A stretch of DNA of 28,488 nt. Origin: a virus. The notes below the pieces were generated by a model. It saw nothing but the letters and a program-made list of their open reading frames with translations. It ran no database searches and was not told where the DNA came from. Both the position numbers and the translations under genes were made by a program. Positions 13,557-21,072 of the stretch are shown here, piece by piece (positions within the stretch are counted from its first letter, which is position 1; each line of letters starts with the position of its first letter). The stretch lies in IMG/VR virus record IMGVR_UViG_3300029258_001682, positions 1 through 28,488 of that record; one strand, given 5' to 3'.

Positions 13557-14300
13557 TTAGTAAACCATCGGCATAACAGCCGATCTCCCAAGCACTTCCT
13601 GCCTTAATCGTTCTTTGTCCGCAATGCTCTCTTGAATCAGATCGTCACCGTCCAAGGTACGTTCTCCACCTGCTGCCGGTAATCCCTTGTACTTGCCCCT
13701 TATCCTTCCAAGCATGTACTTGGCTTCTGCCAATGCCCATTCTCGTATTAAATACAAGTCTCTCTCCTGATAATGCTTCAGCTTAATATCCTCAGGATCT
13801 ATTCTGTACATATACACAGCATCTCCACCTTCCTTTACAGGTGGCATCAACCTCAATATTCTAGTCTTGGGGTCAGTCGTGTTATCAGAATAAAATTCCC
13901 AGTCATTATCAAAGCTCAAAATTTTCTGTGATCCTTCGATAGTAATAAGACTCTGAACAATAGTACCTTGAGGATACTGTCCATACACATTCATCCCATA
14001 CGGTATTCCATGTACATCCAGAAATCCGGGGTAAATCTCCCTGAAATCAATCCACGCAACCTGCTTCGGAAACCATACTTTTACAATTTTATCTATTCCG
14101 GGCGTAACCCCCGACATATCGTATTCAGCCTGATCTACAACAAGGGACAACGTTGCTTCTTTGAACAATCCGAAATAGCTATTCCACCAGTCCTTCGCAT
14201 TGTCCAAAGCGAATTTCAACTGAGTCTCCGAAAGCTCTACCTTTACGCAGTCGGCCCCCAGCATTGCTCTGGCCCATTGCTTGAATTCATTGATATTCAT
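13557..14300 (-). CDS. 13: Neck protein, gp13-like
   Basis: A 247-residue protein with the outline of gp13-type neck proteins: an N-terminal helix pair (FKQWARAMLGADCVKVELSE, then TQLKFALDNAKDWWNSYFGL), a strand with V-V-D-Q-A-E-Y-D-M, D-K-I-V-K-V-W-F, a central beta domain, the R-I-D-P-E-D segment and a C-terminal helical part with AEAKYMLGRIRGKYKGL, GG and an acidic helix. In T4-like phages gp13 joins gp14 to seal the portal after packaging and form the neck on which the tail docks. T4 gp13 is longer (about 309 residues). The match is by layout and local motifs; no residue is diagnostic. Confidence 0.6.
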   Translation of the reverse strand: MNINEFKQWARAMLGADCVKVELSETQLKFALDNAKDWWNSYFGLFKEATLSLVVDQAEYDMSGVTPGIDKIVKVWFPKQVAWIDFREIYPGFLDVHGIPYGMNVYGQYPQGTIVQSLITIEGSQKILSFDNDWEFYSDNTTDPKTRILRLMPPVKEGGDAVYMYRIDPEDIKLKHYQERDLYLIREWALAEAKYMLGRIRGKYKGLPAAGGERTLDGDDLIQESIADKERLRQEVLGRSAVMPMVY

Positions 14301-14321
14301 GTATTCAATTCCTTCGCGGTT

Positions 14322-15128
14322 TTAATAGCTTCTGCGACGCAATCTCATTTCGGTTTTTTTCTGCCTTTTGAATTCCCTCTCTTCTTCATCGTCATCATAA
14401 TTATCTTTACCCTTGTACTTTTTCCTTAACTTGTTTTTTACCTTTTTCTTCCTATTGTTCTCTTCCTCATTTTCCTTATCCTTGCCTTTTCTTTTCATCG
14501 CACAATCTACACACAGAGCACCATCAATACATGGCTTTTCCGACCCTTCTATGGTCTTACCGCATTCAGCACATTTACACGCTCCACCTTCTGGTTTTTT
14601 ATCTTTATCTTTCTTTACCGTTTTCGGCATCTTTGGTTCCTGCATTGGAACATCATCATCTCCACCTCTGTCATAACCTCTATTAGCACCTTGACCACCC
14701 TTCTGATCTACATTCTGATTAACACCTTGTCTCTCACGCTGTTTCTCACGTTGTTTTTCACGCTGTTTGGCGTCTTTATCCTTATTGCTGTCTTTATCCT
14801 TTTCGTTACCTTTATTATTCTTTTTGTCCCGCTTGTTTTTTTTAACAACCTTTTGATCCTGCTCTGCAAGCCCTGCTAATCTGACCTTTACATCTGGTCT
14901 TCGCAAACGATTTTTCATAACCCGAATGCATTTTGCTACCTTCGACAAATCCCTGTCGTCACAAGCTTCAAGAAAATCCTGAGCTGTCTCCCTGAAATTA
15001 TCCCACTTGGACTCACGTATATCAGTTGAATCTGCAACCTGCTTCTGGGGATAAACCTCTTTCGCTAAGTCTCTTTTAATTCTGCGAAGGGCTTCCAGAT
15101 TTTTCTTATCCTGACCAAGCTTGACCAT
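14322..15128 (-). CDS. Charged zinc-ribbon protein with KQRE repeats
   Basis: A 268-residue protein. Residues 1-95 are helical and basic (KKNLEALRRIKRDLAKEV). Residues 96-180 are low-complexity K/D/N/Q with a short KQRE tandem repeat at 121-132. Six cysteines at 184, 186, 189, 200, 206 and 209 (CKCAECG ... C-x5-C-x2-C) form a probable zinc ribbon. The end is basic, closing MRLRRRSY. It starts one base after the upstream stop. A ribbon next to flexible charged arms suggests nucleic-acid or partner binding. It lies in the connector region but its role is unknown. Confidence 0.65.
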   Translation of the reverse strand: MVKLGQDKKNLEALRRIKRDLAKEVYPQKQVADSTDIRESKWDNFRETAQDFLEACDDRDLSKVAKCIRVMKNRLRRPDVKVRLAGLAEQDQKVVKKNKRDKKNNKGNEKDKDSNKDKDAKQREKQREKQRERQGVNQNVDQKGGQGANRGYDRGGDDDVPMQEPKMPKTVKKDKDKKPEGGACKCAECGKTIEGSEKPCIDGALCVDCAMKRKGKDKENEEENNRKKKVKNKLRKKYKGKDNYDDDEEEREFKRQKKTEMRLRRRSY

Positions 15129-15129
15129 G

Positions 15130-15696
15130 CTACTCCTCTTCTTTTATCTCCAACGCCGTCTTTCTCACCCTTGCGTAAAAGCTGGGCGTTATACCAGCTT
15201 TTCTCAGATCTGCATTGCCAGCTTCGATAATCGAATCCAATGTGGCAAATGAGCCAAGCACTTTCTTCGCATTCTTTTCCGTAACTCCGGGGAACACATC
15301 AATAAACTCTTCAATGGAAAACATTTTATCAAGCGTTTTCGGCTTCTCCGGCTGCTTTACTTCCTTCACAGGCTCCGGCTTGTTTTCTTTTTTTGTAGTC
15401 TCTTGTTTTACCACAGCAGCTTTCCCGCTATCTACAACATCAAAATTCTTGGTAGTTGTAGGCCCAAGGTGTTTCGGCTTTTCTTCATCAGGCACAAGAT
15501 GTTTGATAAATTCCTGCTGCTTCTTTGTCAGATCATTGAATTCAGCCCTTACAAGCCTCGGAGGTATTCCGGGGAACGTATTTGAATCAGCAAATTTCTC
15601 CCATATGCCTCCAACCACTATGGTTTCATCATCGAATGTTTTACCCTGTACACTGATGTTCCCTTTAACCTCAGGGTTCTTTTTGTATATATTCAT
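15130..15696 (-). CDS. Helix-hairpin-helix domain protein of the connector region
   Basis: A 188-residue protein. The N-terminal 70 residues contain strands and a helical segment (RAEFNDLTKKQQEFIKHL). Residues 80-125 are a K/P/E-rich linker. Residues 126-170 form a helix-hairpin-helix unit: EEFIDVFPGVTEKNAKKVLG, then SFATLDSIIEAGNADLRKAG. HhH units contact DNA backbone without sequence preference, or act as protein-protein domains. AGGAGG lies upstream of the ATG. The gene lies between the unknown protein at 15710-16252 and the zinc-ribbon protein; a head-closure or DNA-end-binding role is conceivable. Confidence 0.65.
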   Translation of the reverse strand: MNIYKKNPEVKGNISVQGKTFDDETIVVGGIWEKFADSNTFPGIPPRLVRAEFNDLTKKQQEFIKHLVPDEEKPKHLGPTTTKNFDVVDSGKAAVVKQETTKKENKPEPVKEVKQPEKPKTLDKMFSIEEFIDVFPGVTEKNAKKVLGSFATLDSIIEAGNADLRKAGITPSFYARVRKTALEIKEEE

Positions 15697-15709
15697 TTGA
15701 TCCTCCTGT

Positions 15710-16252
15710 TTATGCTTTGTCTATTTGTTCTTCCATGCATTTATGTCCAAACATGGCAATCAAATCATCCAGTGAATTGTCACTTATCTTTTCACACCAT
15801 TCCACCTTGCCCTTGTGCTTGATAAAATAAGCTTCAATCTCACTCTGAATAGCGTCGTCCATTTTCCCCCAGTCTTCTCTGGCCGTTGCCTTGGCCAAAC
15901 CAAGGTACTTCACAAGCTTCTTCCTCACTTTAAAAGGAAGTAATCCCCACCATTCGCTTACCTTGCTCTCGACAAGATCACGGTCCTCTTCGATGACTTT
16001 TTCCCTTAATGTCTTCTTGATCCACTCTGACATATCTTCGCTTTCGGGAGAGCAACTTTCGTTCAAATACTTAGATATTTTCATCACATTTACGCGATAA
16101 TTTTTGAGATCTGTTCTCATCAGCTCAGAGGCGGACTGCATTGTCTTTGCATATAAAGCATCCTTACCCTTTACCAAAAGAATATACTCATACCCCTTTT
16201 TCTGCATCTTGCGAGCAACTTCTTTTTCCTTCATTTTATTGAGATCTTTCAT
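15710..16252 (-). CDS. Helical hypothetical protein downstream of the capsid-region terminator
   Basis: A 180-residue charged, largely helical protein. The start codon lies a few bases after the U-run of the terminator at 16265-16320, with AGGAG four bases upstream. Segments include EYILLVKGKDALYAKTMQ, WGLLPFKVRKKLVKYLG and a final acidic helix. An L-N-E|S at residues 63-65 matches the protease signature but is internal and may be chance. The position means the gene is expressed by terminator read-through or from an unseen upstream promoter. Function unknown. Confidence 0.6.
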   Translation of the reverse strand: MKDLNKMKEKEVARKMQKKGYEYILLVKGKDALYAKTMQSASELMRTDLKNYRVNVMKISKYLNESCSPESEDMSEWIKKTLREKVIEEDRDLVESKVSEWWGLLPFKVRKKLVKYLGLAKATAREDWGKMDDAIQSEIEAYFIKHKGKVEWCEKISDNSLDDLIAMFGHKCMEEQIDKA

Positions 16253-16264
16253 CGCTCTCTCCTA

Positions 16265-16320
16265 AAAAAAACAGAGGATGCCTGCAATCCAGTTAAACTA
16301 AATATGCAGACATCCTCTGC
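16265..16320 (-). terminator. Strong intrinsic terminator after the capsid and decoration genes
   Basis: In the minus-strand RNA, CAGAGGAUGUCUGCA pairs with UGCAGGCAUCCUCUG (15 base pairs, one G-U pair), separated by an 18-base loop and followed at once by eight U. It lies 31 bases downstream of the 16352-16906 gene stop. This is a textbook rho-independent terminator and would set a high level for the capsid and decoration genes relative to the connector genes beyond. Confidence 0.95.
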
Positions 16321-16351
16321 TATGTTCCATTTGATTCCAGTCCCCGTTTGA

Positions 16352-16906
16352 CTACGGAGTAAATGTTACGACATCACTGTCACTGTTATCGATGGCATAA
16401 TCCGATCCCACAGGCCATGCCTTGAGATGTACTGCTGCCGGAGCGGTAACGGTCACTTTGCATGCAAACACTCCTGCTGCCGTTGGAGTTACCTTTATCA
16501 GGTTCGTACCTGTACCATCGTCAATAGTTCCAGACGTTGCCGTATCAAGTACTGCATCAACAGACGGTATTGTACACGCTGCATCATCAAAAGCACCCAT
16601 GTACATCTGAGGATCTACATTTGCTGCTGCCCCAGCCTGAGTAAGCAGATCAAAACCTACACCTGCCAACTCAACAACACCACCCGCAGGATCAGCAGGT
16701 TTCTTCATGGTGCAAACAATCGGAGACCTGTCCATGGCTTCGAGTTCGACCTCTATGATAACATCATTGCCACTCGCAAATGCCATCATATAGGTTATAT
16801 CTGCCGCAACCCTTCCGGGCATCTCATGAGTCGCACCTGCCTCACACTGTGTGCCGTCAACACAAGGAACTGCTGTACTGGAATTGTTGATAACTGTAAT
16901 CTTCAT
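16352..16906 (-). CDS. Ig-like domain protein, probable capsid decoration protein
   Basis: A 184-residue protein directly downstream of the major capsid gene, with AAGGAG eight bases before the ATG. Residues 1-75 form a small beta segment (KITVINNSSTAVPCVDGTQC and, later, VIIEVELEAM). The second half (about residues 90-184) has the strand pattern of an Ig-like fold: MYMGAFDDAACTIPSVDAVL, GTIDDGTGTNLIKVTPTAAG, FACKVTVTAPAAVHLKAWPV. Similar domains decorate phage heads (Hoc in T4), and the location next to the capsid gene inside the same terminator-bounded unit supports this. It may instead be a fibre-tip or other surface protein. Confidence 0.6.
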   Translation of the reverse strand: MKITVINNSSTAVPCVDGTQCEAGATHEMPGRVAADITYMMAFASGNDVIIEVELEAMDRSPIVCTMKKPADPAGGVVELAGVGFDLLTQAGAAANVDPQMYMGAFDDAACTIPSVDAVLDTATSGTIDDGTGTNLIKVTPTAAGVFACKVTVTAPAAVHLKAWPVGSDYAIDNSDSDVVTFTP

Positions 16907-16928
16907 TTTAACTCTCCTTAGTTATCTT

Positions 16929-16960
16929 CAAGGAGGGGAAGTATTACCCTCCCCTCCTTG
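16929..16960. terminator. 11-bp hairpin just after the major capsid gene, U-run on the plus strand side
   Basis: The arms CAAGGAGGGGA and TCCCCTCCTTG pair perfectly over 11 bp around a 10-base loop. The run TTTTGTTT follows on the plus strand, so as a simple terminator it would stop plus-strand transcription. For the capsid mRNA the hairpin begins 17 bases after the stop but lacks a U-run, so it may be a transcript-end stabiliser or processing site. It also contains AGGAGG-type sequence that could mask initiation. Confidence 0.6.
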
Positions 16961-16976
16961 TTTTGTTTCACCCAGC

Positions 16977-18467
16977 TTACGGAGTATTGGTTACCGTAAT
17001 CACTCCGTAGAAGTCCTTGTTCACGAGCTTCGAGAAGTACCGTGTTCTCAGACCCTTCCTCAGTGTCCAGTCTGCCGGATCAAGGAAGGTTCCTGTCATC
17101 TCCAGAGGCACATACGGTGAATAAACAACACCGGCGTCCACGAAAGACGGTCCCTTCAGTCCTACGAGGATCTTCCCAGCAGTGAAGAACGGATCGATTA
17201 TGACCGTCCACTTGTGCTGGAGAGTACCCATCACGAATACACCGTATCCGCTGGGAGCTGTCGGGAGTGTAAACGCAGGACGTCCCGTAACACCCTGTCC
17301 CTGTGGAGTAGGCGGAGGTGTGAACACCCTCGCAAGGTCTCCATGGGTTTCCAGTGCTCCGAAGATCGGCTGTACATCCGGACCCGTGATTATGAAGTTA
17401 CCGGGACCCCTGTGGAGCCTCCTGTTGATCTCTCCGCTTACCTTCTCCAGAGTGGTCATGATATTGCGGTAATGATCAACCTGATTCCTTCCGGCAGGAA
17501 CTGCCGCATCAAAAGTGTCCAGATTGGTCGTACCGGAATTATACATCTTCCTGATGATTTCACGGTCCTTGCCCAGAGTAATCTGGTTTGCAAGTCCACC
17601 TGTCAGCTCAGGCTCAATGTCCATTCCAAGAACTGCCCTCATGTCATCGACAACCTCAGAACTCCACAGACCCTTCAACTTCCTACTGTAAACTTTTATG
17701 GCTTCCAGTGTGACGTCAATATTGACCTGCGGAACGTTATTTGACTGACCTTCCATTGAGAAGAAGTAGTACGCCTTCACTGCGGTAACATTCGCGCTGA
17801 ACGTGATGTTGTAGTTACCGTTGGCATATACAACAGTTGATCCTGCGCCTACGTCACCTGTCAGTGTCCCGCTTCCATCTCCGTCGTAAATGGTCAGCGT
17901 GTTACCACCTACATCCGTTCCTTCGAACCTGACACCTATCTGTCCAACCCCGTAAGGCTTAACAGGAGACCATGCAAGTGCACCCACAAAATTTGCTGCC
18001 GGTCCCGCTCCGATTGCCTCACCATGCACCTCTTCCGAGCTGTAGGTATCATCGAAGTTGGCGATCATCTCGTCGCCAGCAGTAACGGTTCCCTTGGTTG
18101 TGCCATACAGCCATTTCCAGTAGAAAATGCCTCCAACCGGAGATGTCGTAGGCTGTACTGATGCAAGGTTGTTCGCAATCAGATTCGGCCATACCCTCCT
18201 GATAACCGGGAAGATAAACTTCACGAGATCAGGAACAGCAGAGCTGTACGTTGATTCCATGAGCGCAGGCTTGTTCATCATACGAGAAAGAGAAACCATC
18301 TGATTCTCGTAAATCTGGGCCATGCACTTCTTCGTCCAGTCACCATCGACGCCTGTCAGCATATCATCCCACTTCTCCATGAGCTGCTGGCTACGCATCT
18401 CATCGAATACACCGGGCATGCCCTGAGCATCGTTCTTTTCAATAAGATCTCTTGCTTCTCCGAACAT
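16977..18467 (-). CDS. 23: Major capsid protein, gp23-like
   Basis: A 496-residue protein with clear similarity to T4-type gp23. The N-terminal arm is followed by NQMVSLSRMMNKPALMES, then FIFPVIRRVWPNLIANNLAS and VQPTTSPVGGIFYWKWLYG, the usual conserved core start (R-R-x-x-P-N-L-I-A, V-Q-P-x-x-x-P-x-G). L-M-E at residues 69-71 stands where gp23 is cut in T4 (after residue 65), so cleavage before S72 would give a 425-residue mature subunit. Further conserved stretches near the end include PADWTLRKGLRTRYF. AGGAGG lies six bases from the ATG. It sits after the protease-scaffold gene and before the decoration gene. This is a very confident call. Confidence 0.95.
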   Translation of the reverse strand: MFGEARDLIEKNDAQGMPGVFDEMRSQQLMEKWDDMLTGVDGDWTKKCMAQIYENQMVSLSRMMNKPALMESTYSSAVPDLVKFIFPVIRRVWPNLIANNLASVQPTTSPVGGIFYWKWLYGTTKGTVTAGDEMIANFDDTYSSEEVHGEAIGAGPAANFVGALAWSPVKPYGVGQIGVRFEGTDVGGNTLTIYDGDGSGTLTGDVGAGSTVVYANGNYNITFSANVTAVKAYYFFSMEGQSNNVPQVNIDVTLEAIKVYSRKLKGLWSSEVVDDMRAVLGMDIEPELTGGLANQITLGKDREIIRKMYNSGTTNLDTFDAAVPAGRNQVDHYRNIMTTLEKVSGEINRRLHRGPGNFIITGPDVQPIFGALETHGDLARVFTPPPTPQGQGVTGRPAFTLPTAPSGYGVFVMGTLQHKWTVIIDPFFTAGKILVGLKGPSFVDAGVVYSPYVPLEMTGTFLDPADWTLRKGLRTRYFSKLVNKDFYGVITVTNTP

Positions 18468-18498
18468 GTCTGTTCCTCCTTACTTTTAAATCCTCAGG

Positions 18499-19419
18499 CT
18501 AAAGATTAGCCAGCTCCTTTGTTGAAACCCCGAATATCTTCTTGTCTTCATTGATAATGTCTTCCGCATCATCGTCTGAATCTTCATCCAGATAATTGCG
18601 AATGTCATCATACTCGTCTGACGTGGGGTTTTCCCTGTCGAACGCAACAACAAATTCGTCTATTTCTTTCTTGGTATCGAAATTTGCCTCGTTCAGATAC
18701 TCACGCAGTTCTGTGCGTCTCGGGTGATCAGCAAGTCTCTTTTCGATATACGCCTTGACCCCAAACTGCTTACTAAGTCCAAGGGCCTTATCCCTTTCGG
18801 ACTCAAGCTTCACATTCTCCTGCCTCAGTTTGCGAATTTCTTCCTCGTACTCTTCATGAGCTTCGTCCTCTTCGGACAATGCTTCCTGAATTTCCGAGAT
18901 CCTGTCCTTCAGTTCTTCCAGAGAGTCAAACTGCTTCACATCGCCTACCATGCCCTCAATCTGGGTACGTCTTTCGTCATCTCCCAGACTCTTTTCCATG
19001 TGCAACTTGAACAGTGCTTCTTTCGCAATCTCTGCAAGCTCTTCGTTCTCATCTTCAAGACGGCTTATTTCTTCATCCGCCTCAGCGAGTTTGCGATTAG
19101 CATTTTCAAGTTTTTTCTTCTGGTCGGCAACAAGCCTGTCCTCATCCTCTGACAGAACAAAAGGAGCAACCACATCGACGATCCTTTTCATGGCAGTTGC
19201 GCTCCCTGCCACTTCGGGATCTTCGAGCAGTCTCTTGCGCTCTTCCTCACGAGCCTCATTCTTGATGTCCTCGGCACTCTCAAGCAACTTGGCTTCGAAC
19301 TCTTCGCGCAATGCTTCCCTTGCATGCTCACGAGCTTCTGGCTCAACTTCTCTCTTAAGCTCTTCCATAATGCCCTTGACCACTTCGGGATGCTTCTCTC
19401 TCAGCTCCTTAAGTGTCAT
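18499..19419 (-). CDS. 22: Scaffold protein from internal start (gp22-like, nested)
   Basis: Within the fusion, AAGGAG (19434-19429) lies nine bases before the in-frame ATG at 19419 (residue 195), giving MTLKELREKHPEVVKG and 306 residues in all. The site is stronger than the one before the full-length start at 20001. The product is highly charged with long helical stretches, the right composition and length for a gp22-type scaffold (T4 gp22 is about 269 residues). Nested scaffolds inside protease genes are known in other phages, such as lambda C and Nu3. This would give much more scaffold than protease, as assembly requires. Confidence 0.75.
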   Translation of the reverse strand: MTLKELREKHPEVVKGIMEELKREVEPEAREHAREALREEFEAKLLESAEDIKNEAREEERKRLLEDPEVAGSATAMKRIVDVVAPFVLSEDEDRLVADQKKKLENANRKLAEADEEISRLEDENEELAEIAKEALFKLHMEKSLGDDERRTQIEGMVGDVKQFDSLEELKDRISEIQEALSEEDEAHEEYEEEIRKLRQENVKLESERDKALGLSKQFGVKAYIEKRLADHPRRTELREYLNEANFDTKKEIDEFVVAFDRENPTSDEYDDIRNYLDEDSDDDAEDIINEDKKIFGVSTKELANL

Positions 19420-20001
19420 ATTACCCATCTCCTTTTCTTCATAAACAGCCTTCGGGAAAGCACCGGCAGCAGCCGGATCTGCAACGACGTCATACGTAAC
19501 AAGCTGATAGCCCTCTTGTACAACATGATTGCCCTTTGTATCCGGAACTGTAGTACCAAACCCTCGACTGCTTACCCCGAGTATTCCTCCGGCCTTTAAG
19601 ATGGCAATTGCCTGATCCCCGTTTTTCGTTCCGGGGATAAATTCAAGCTCCCCATCTACTGCACCATCCTCAAGGATGGACAGTCCAGTAATCATATGGC
19701 TCACACTGTCCAAATGAGTTTTTCCATCCGCAGGATGATCGAGCATTCCATATACCTTGCGGTCTTTGATCGAAGGCATGAGACGATTGATATTCTCTCC
19801 CATAACCTTTTTTGGATATACTCTCTTGTTTGCAGTTGGAATATCACAATGTCCAATCTTGCCTTTGAGCTTGAATTTCTTGGTCTTGCCCTCTCCTTCT
19901 TCCAAAAGATCATATTCATCTGACTTCAGATAATATACATCTTCCAGCAGCTCTTTGCCTTCTGGAATCTCGAACTCTTGGATTTGAAGATCGCGTTTCA
20001 T
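18499..20001 (-). CDS. 21-22: Prohead protease-scaffold fusion (gp21-gp22-like)
   Basis: A 500-residue protein. Residues 1-190 match gp21-type prohead proteases: C-D-I-P-T-A-N-K-R-V-Y-P, then GMLDHPADGKTH with the probable catalytic His 89, and GILGVSSRGFGT with catalytic Ser in the 144-145 pair, followed by YDVVADPAAAGAFP with the third acidic residue. Residues 195-500 are charged and coiled-coil-like (LEDENEELAEIAKEALFKLH, KLRQENVKLESERD), as in scaffolding cores such as gp22. Protease and scaffold are separate genes in T4. The protease cuts at (L/I)-x-E and removes the scaffold after assembly. An internal start allows scaffold to be made alone. Confidence 0.9.
   Translation of the reverse strand: MKRDLQIQEFEIPEGKELLEDVYYLKSDEYDLLEEGEGKTKKFKLKGKIGHCDIPTANKRVYPKKVMGENINRLMPSIKDRKVYGMLDHPADGKTHLDSVSHMITGLSILEDGAVDGELEFIPGTKNGDQAIAILKAGGILGVSSRGFGTTVPDTKGNHVVQEGYQLVTYDVVADPAAAGAFPKAVYEEKEMGNMTLKELREKHPEVVKGIMEELKREVEPEAREHAREALREEFEAKLLESAEDIKNEAREEERKRLLEDPEVAGSATAMKRIVDVVAPFVLSEDEDRLVADQKKKLENANRKLAEADEEISRLEDENEELAEIAKEALFKLHMEKSLGDDERRTQIEGMVGDVKQFDSLEELKDRISEIQEALSEEDEAHEEYEEEIRKLRQENVKLESERDKALGLSKQFGVKAYIEKRLADHPRRTELREYLNEANFDTKKEIDEFVVAFDRENPTSDEYDDIRNYLDEDSDDDAEDIINEDKKIFGVSTKELANL
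19427..19434 (-). promoter_or_regulatory. Internal ribosome binding site for nested scaffold
   Basis: AAGGAGAT precedes the codon series ATG-GGT-AAT-ATG. The first ATG is directly next to the site and too close to be used; the last ATG (19419) has the ideal nine-base spacing and is taken as the scaffold start. Confidence 0.7.
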
Positions 20002-20006
20002 TTTAC

Positions 20007-20252
20007 TTACCCCGGCTGTCCCGGTGCTACCAGTCCTGCCTTGACCTTTTTCAGATAGCCAAGAAGAGCCTGTTTATCCCTTACGTCTTTTCTCACAGAA
20101 ACTTCTCTCTCGCTATCTCCTCCAGCCTTGGACCATGCAGAACCACTTTTTTTGGCCTTTTTCTTACCTTTTTTGGCCTTCTTTTTTCTTACGACTTTTC
20201 GCGGCTGCTTTTTGCGCTTGGCCTTTCGGGCCGCTTTAGCAGCCTCCCTCAA
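20007..20252 (-). CDS. Small lysine-rich core protein, or frameshift extension of the upstream gene
   Basis: An 81-residue frame with no ATG or GTG near its start; the only candidate is a TTG at 20252, overlapping the upstream stop as TTGA. It begins MREAAKAARKAKRKK if TTG is read as Met, is almost entirely K, R and A for 45 residues, then has a folded-looking end (RDKQALLGYLKKVKAGLVAP). Histone-like composition and the position before the protease-scaffold gene fit a prohead core protein such as gp68. A slippery heptamer just before the upstream stop offers a second route to this frame (-1 shift), which would add it as a basic tail to the acidic core protein. Confidence 0.6.
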   Translation of the reverse strand: MREAAKAARKAKRKKQPRKVVRKKKAKKGKKKAKKSGSAWSKAGGDSEREVSVRKDVRDKQALLGYLKKVKAGLVAPGQPG

Positions 20253-21058
20253 AAAGGGTAGTCATCGTCCTCCTCATCATCGTCCTCATCTTCCCAGTCG
20301 AGATATTCGTCATACTCTTCATAATCATCGTCGTCATCATCGAAATCTTCACCTTCAGTAATGACGTCATAATCCTCAAGAGCCTCCGCAACGATCTCCA
20401 TCATCTCGGAAAGCTTGTCCTCCAGAATTTCGTCTTCATCAGGACTGAGTACACCGTCGAGATCTTCCAGATAGGAAATTACATCTTCGGCATCTGTCGT
20501 GATTCCGATAACGTCTTCTGCCATGGCATCCTCTTCCAGAGTATGATACCTGTAAGTCAGAAGCTCACCTATATCTGCAATGTGATTAAATGCCTCGACA
20601 AAACCTGCGAAGCGATCTTCTACATCACTGTTGATGCTTTCCGCAAGCTCCATGATGTCCTCAAGCATTCCATCCCCTGCGTCAACATCCCTATCAGAAA
20701 CCACCCTACGATAGCCCTTTTTGACCTTCGTCTTTGCAAGCTTTGCCTGCCGTCTTTTGTAAGCAGACGTCCTTCGCACCCTCTTCATTTTCTTGGCAGC
20801 TTTTTTCGCAGACTTCTTACCAGCAGCAGACCTGCGATATTTTTTTGCCTGCATCTTTTTCTTGCCTCTCAGCTTGCGTACCTTCTTGTACGCCTCTGCT
20901 ACAGAAACAATGTCTTCATCTTCGTCTTCGTCTTCGTCCCCTATGAGTTCACCTTCATCCAGATCATCTTCGTCCTCAAGCATATAATGCATCGAGGCCC
21001 TGATCTCTTCTTCCGTGAGACCCATGTTACGGAACTGATTTTTAATTCCCTGTGACAT
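20249..21058 (-). CDS. Prohead core-like protein with basic middle and acidic ends
   Basis: A 269-residue protein of striking charge pattern: an acidic N-terminal part (residues 28-50), a basic middle (about 58-120, KKMQAKKYRRSAAGKKSAKK), and an acidic second half ending in a long D/E/Y run before the stop. L-T-E and L-A-E motifs occur (L-A-E|S near residue 137), as expected of proteins destroyed by the prohead protease. In T4 the small core proteins gp67 and gp68 lie between gp20 and gp21, the same position as here. The stop is preceded by C-CCT-TTT, a possible frameshift site. Confidence 0.65.
   Translation of the reverse strand: MSQGIKNQFRNMGLTEEEIRASMHYMLEDEDDLDEGELIGDEDEDEDEDIVSVAEAYKKVRKLRGKKKMQAKKYRRSAAGKKSAKKAAKKMKRVRRTSAYKRRQAKLAKTKVKKGYRRVVSDRDVDAGDGMLEDIMELAESINSDVEDRFAGFVEAFNHIADIGELLTYRYHTLEEDAMAEDVIGITTDAEDVISYLEDLDGVLSPDEDEILEDKLSEMMEIVAEALEDYDVITEGEDFDDDDDDYEEYDEYLDWEDEDDDEEDDDYPF
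20252..20258 (-). promoter_or_regulatory. Candidate -1 slippery heptamer C-CCT-TTT
   Basis: Read in the frame of the 269-residue gene, the sequence TAC-CCT-TTT-TGA contains C-CCT-TTT, which has the N-NNW-WWZ form of a -1 frameshift site, directly before the stop. After a -1 slip the next codon is TTG, then AGG-GAG-GCT, which is exactly the downstream 81-codon frame. A purine-rich AGGGAGG follows 3' of the stop. No strong downstream pseudoknot was identified by eye. Confidence 0.35.
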
Positions 21059-21072
21059 TTTCTCCGTACCTC

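Noticed and set aside
14322-14345. C-terminal L-R-R-R-S-Y of the zinc-ribbon protein as an inverted tag
   Set aside because: It resembles L-R-K-R-x-Y but lies at the end, has no L-x-E and occurs in a protein generally rich in R and K. Probably chance.
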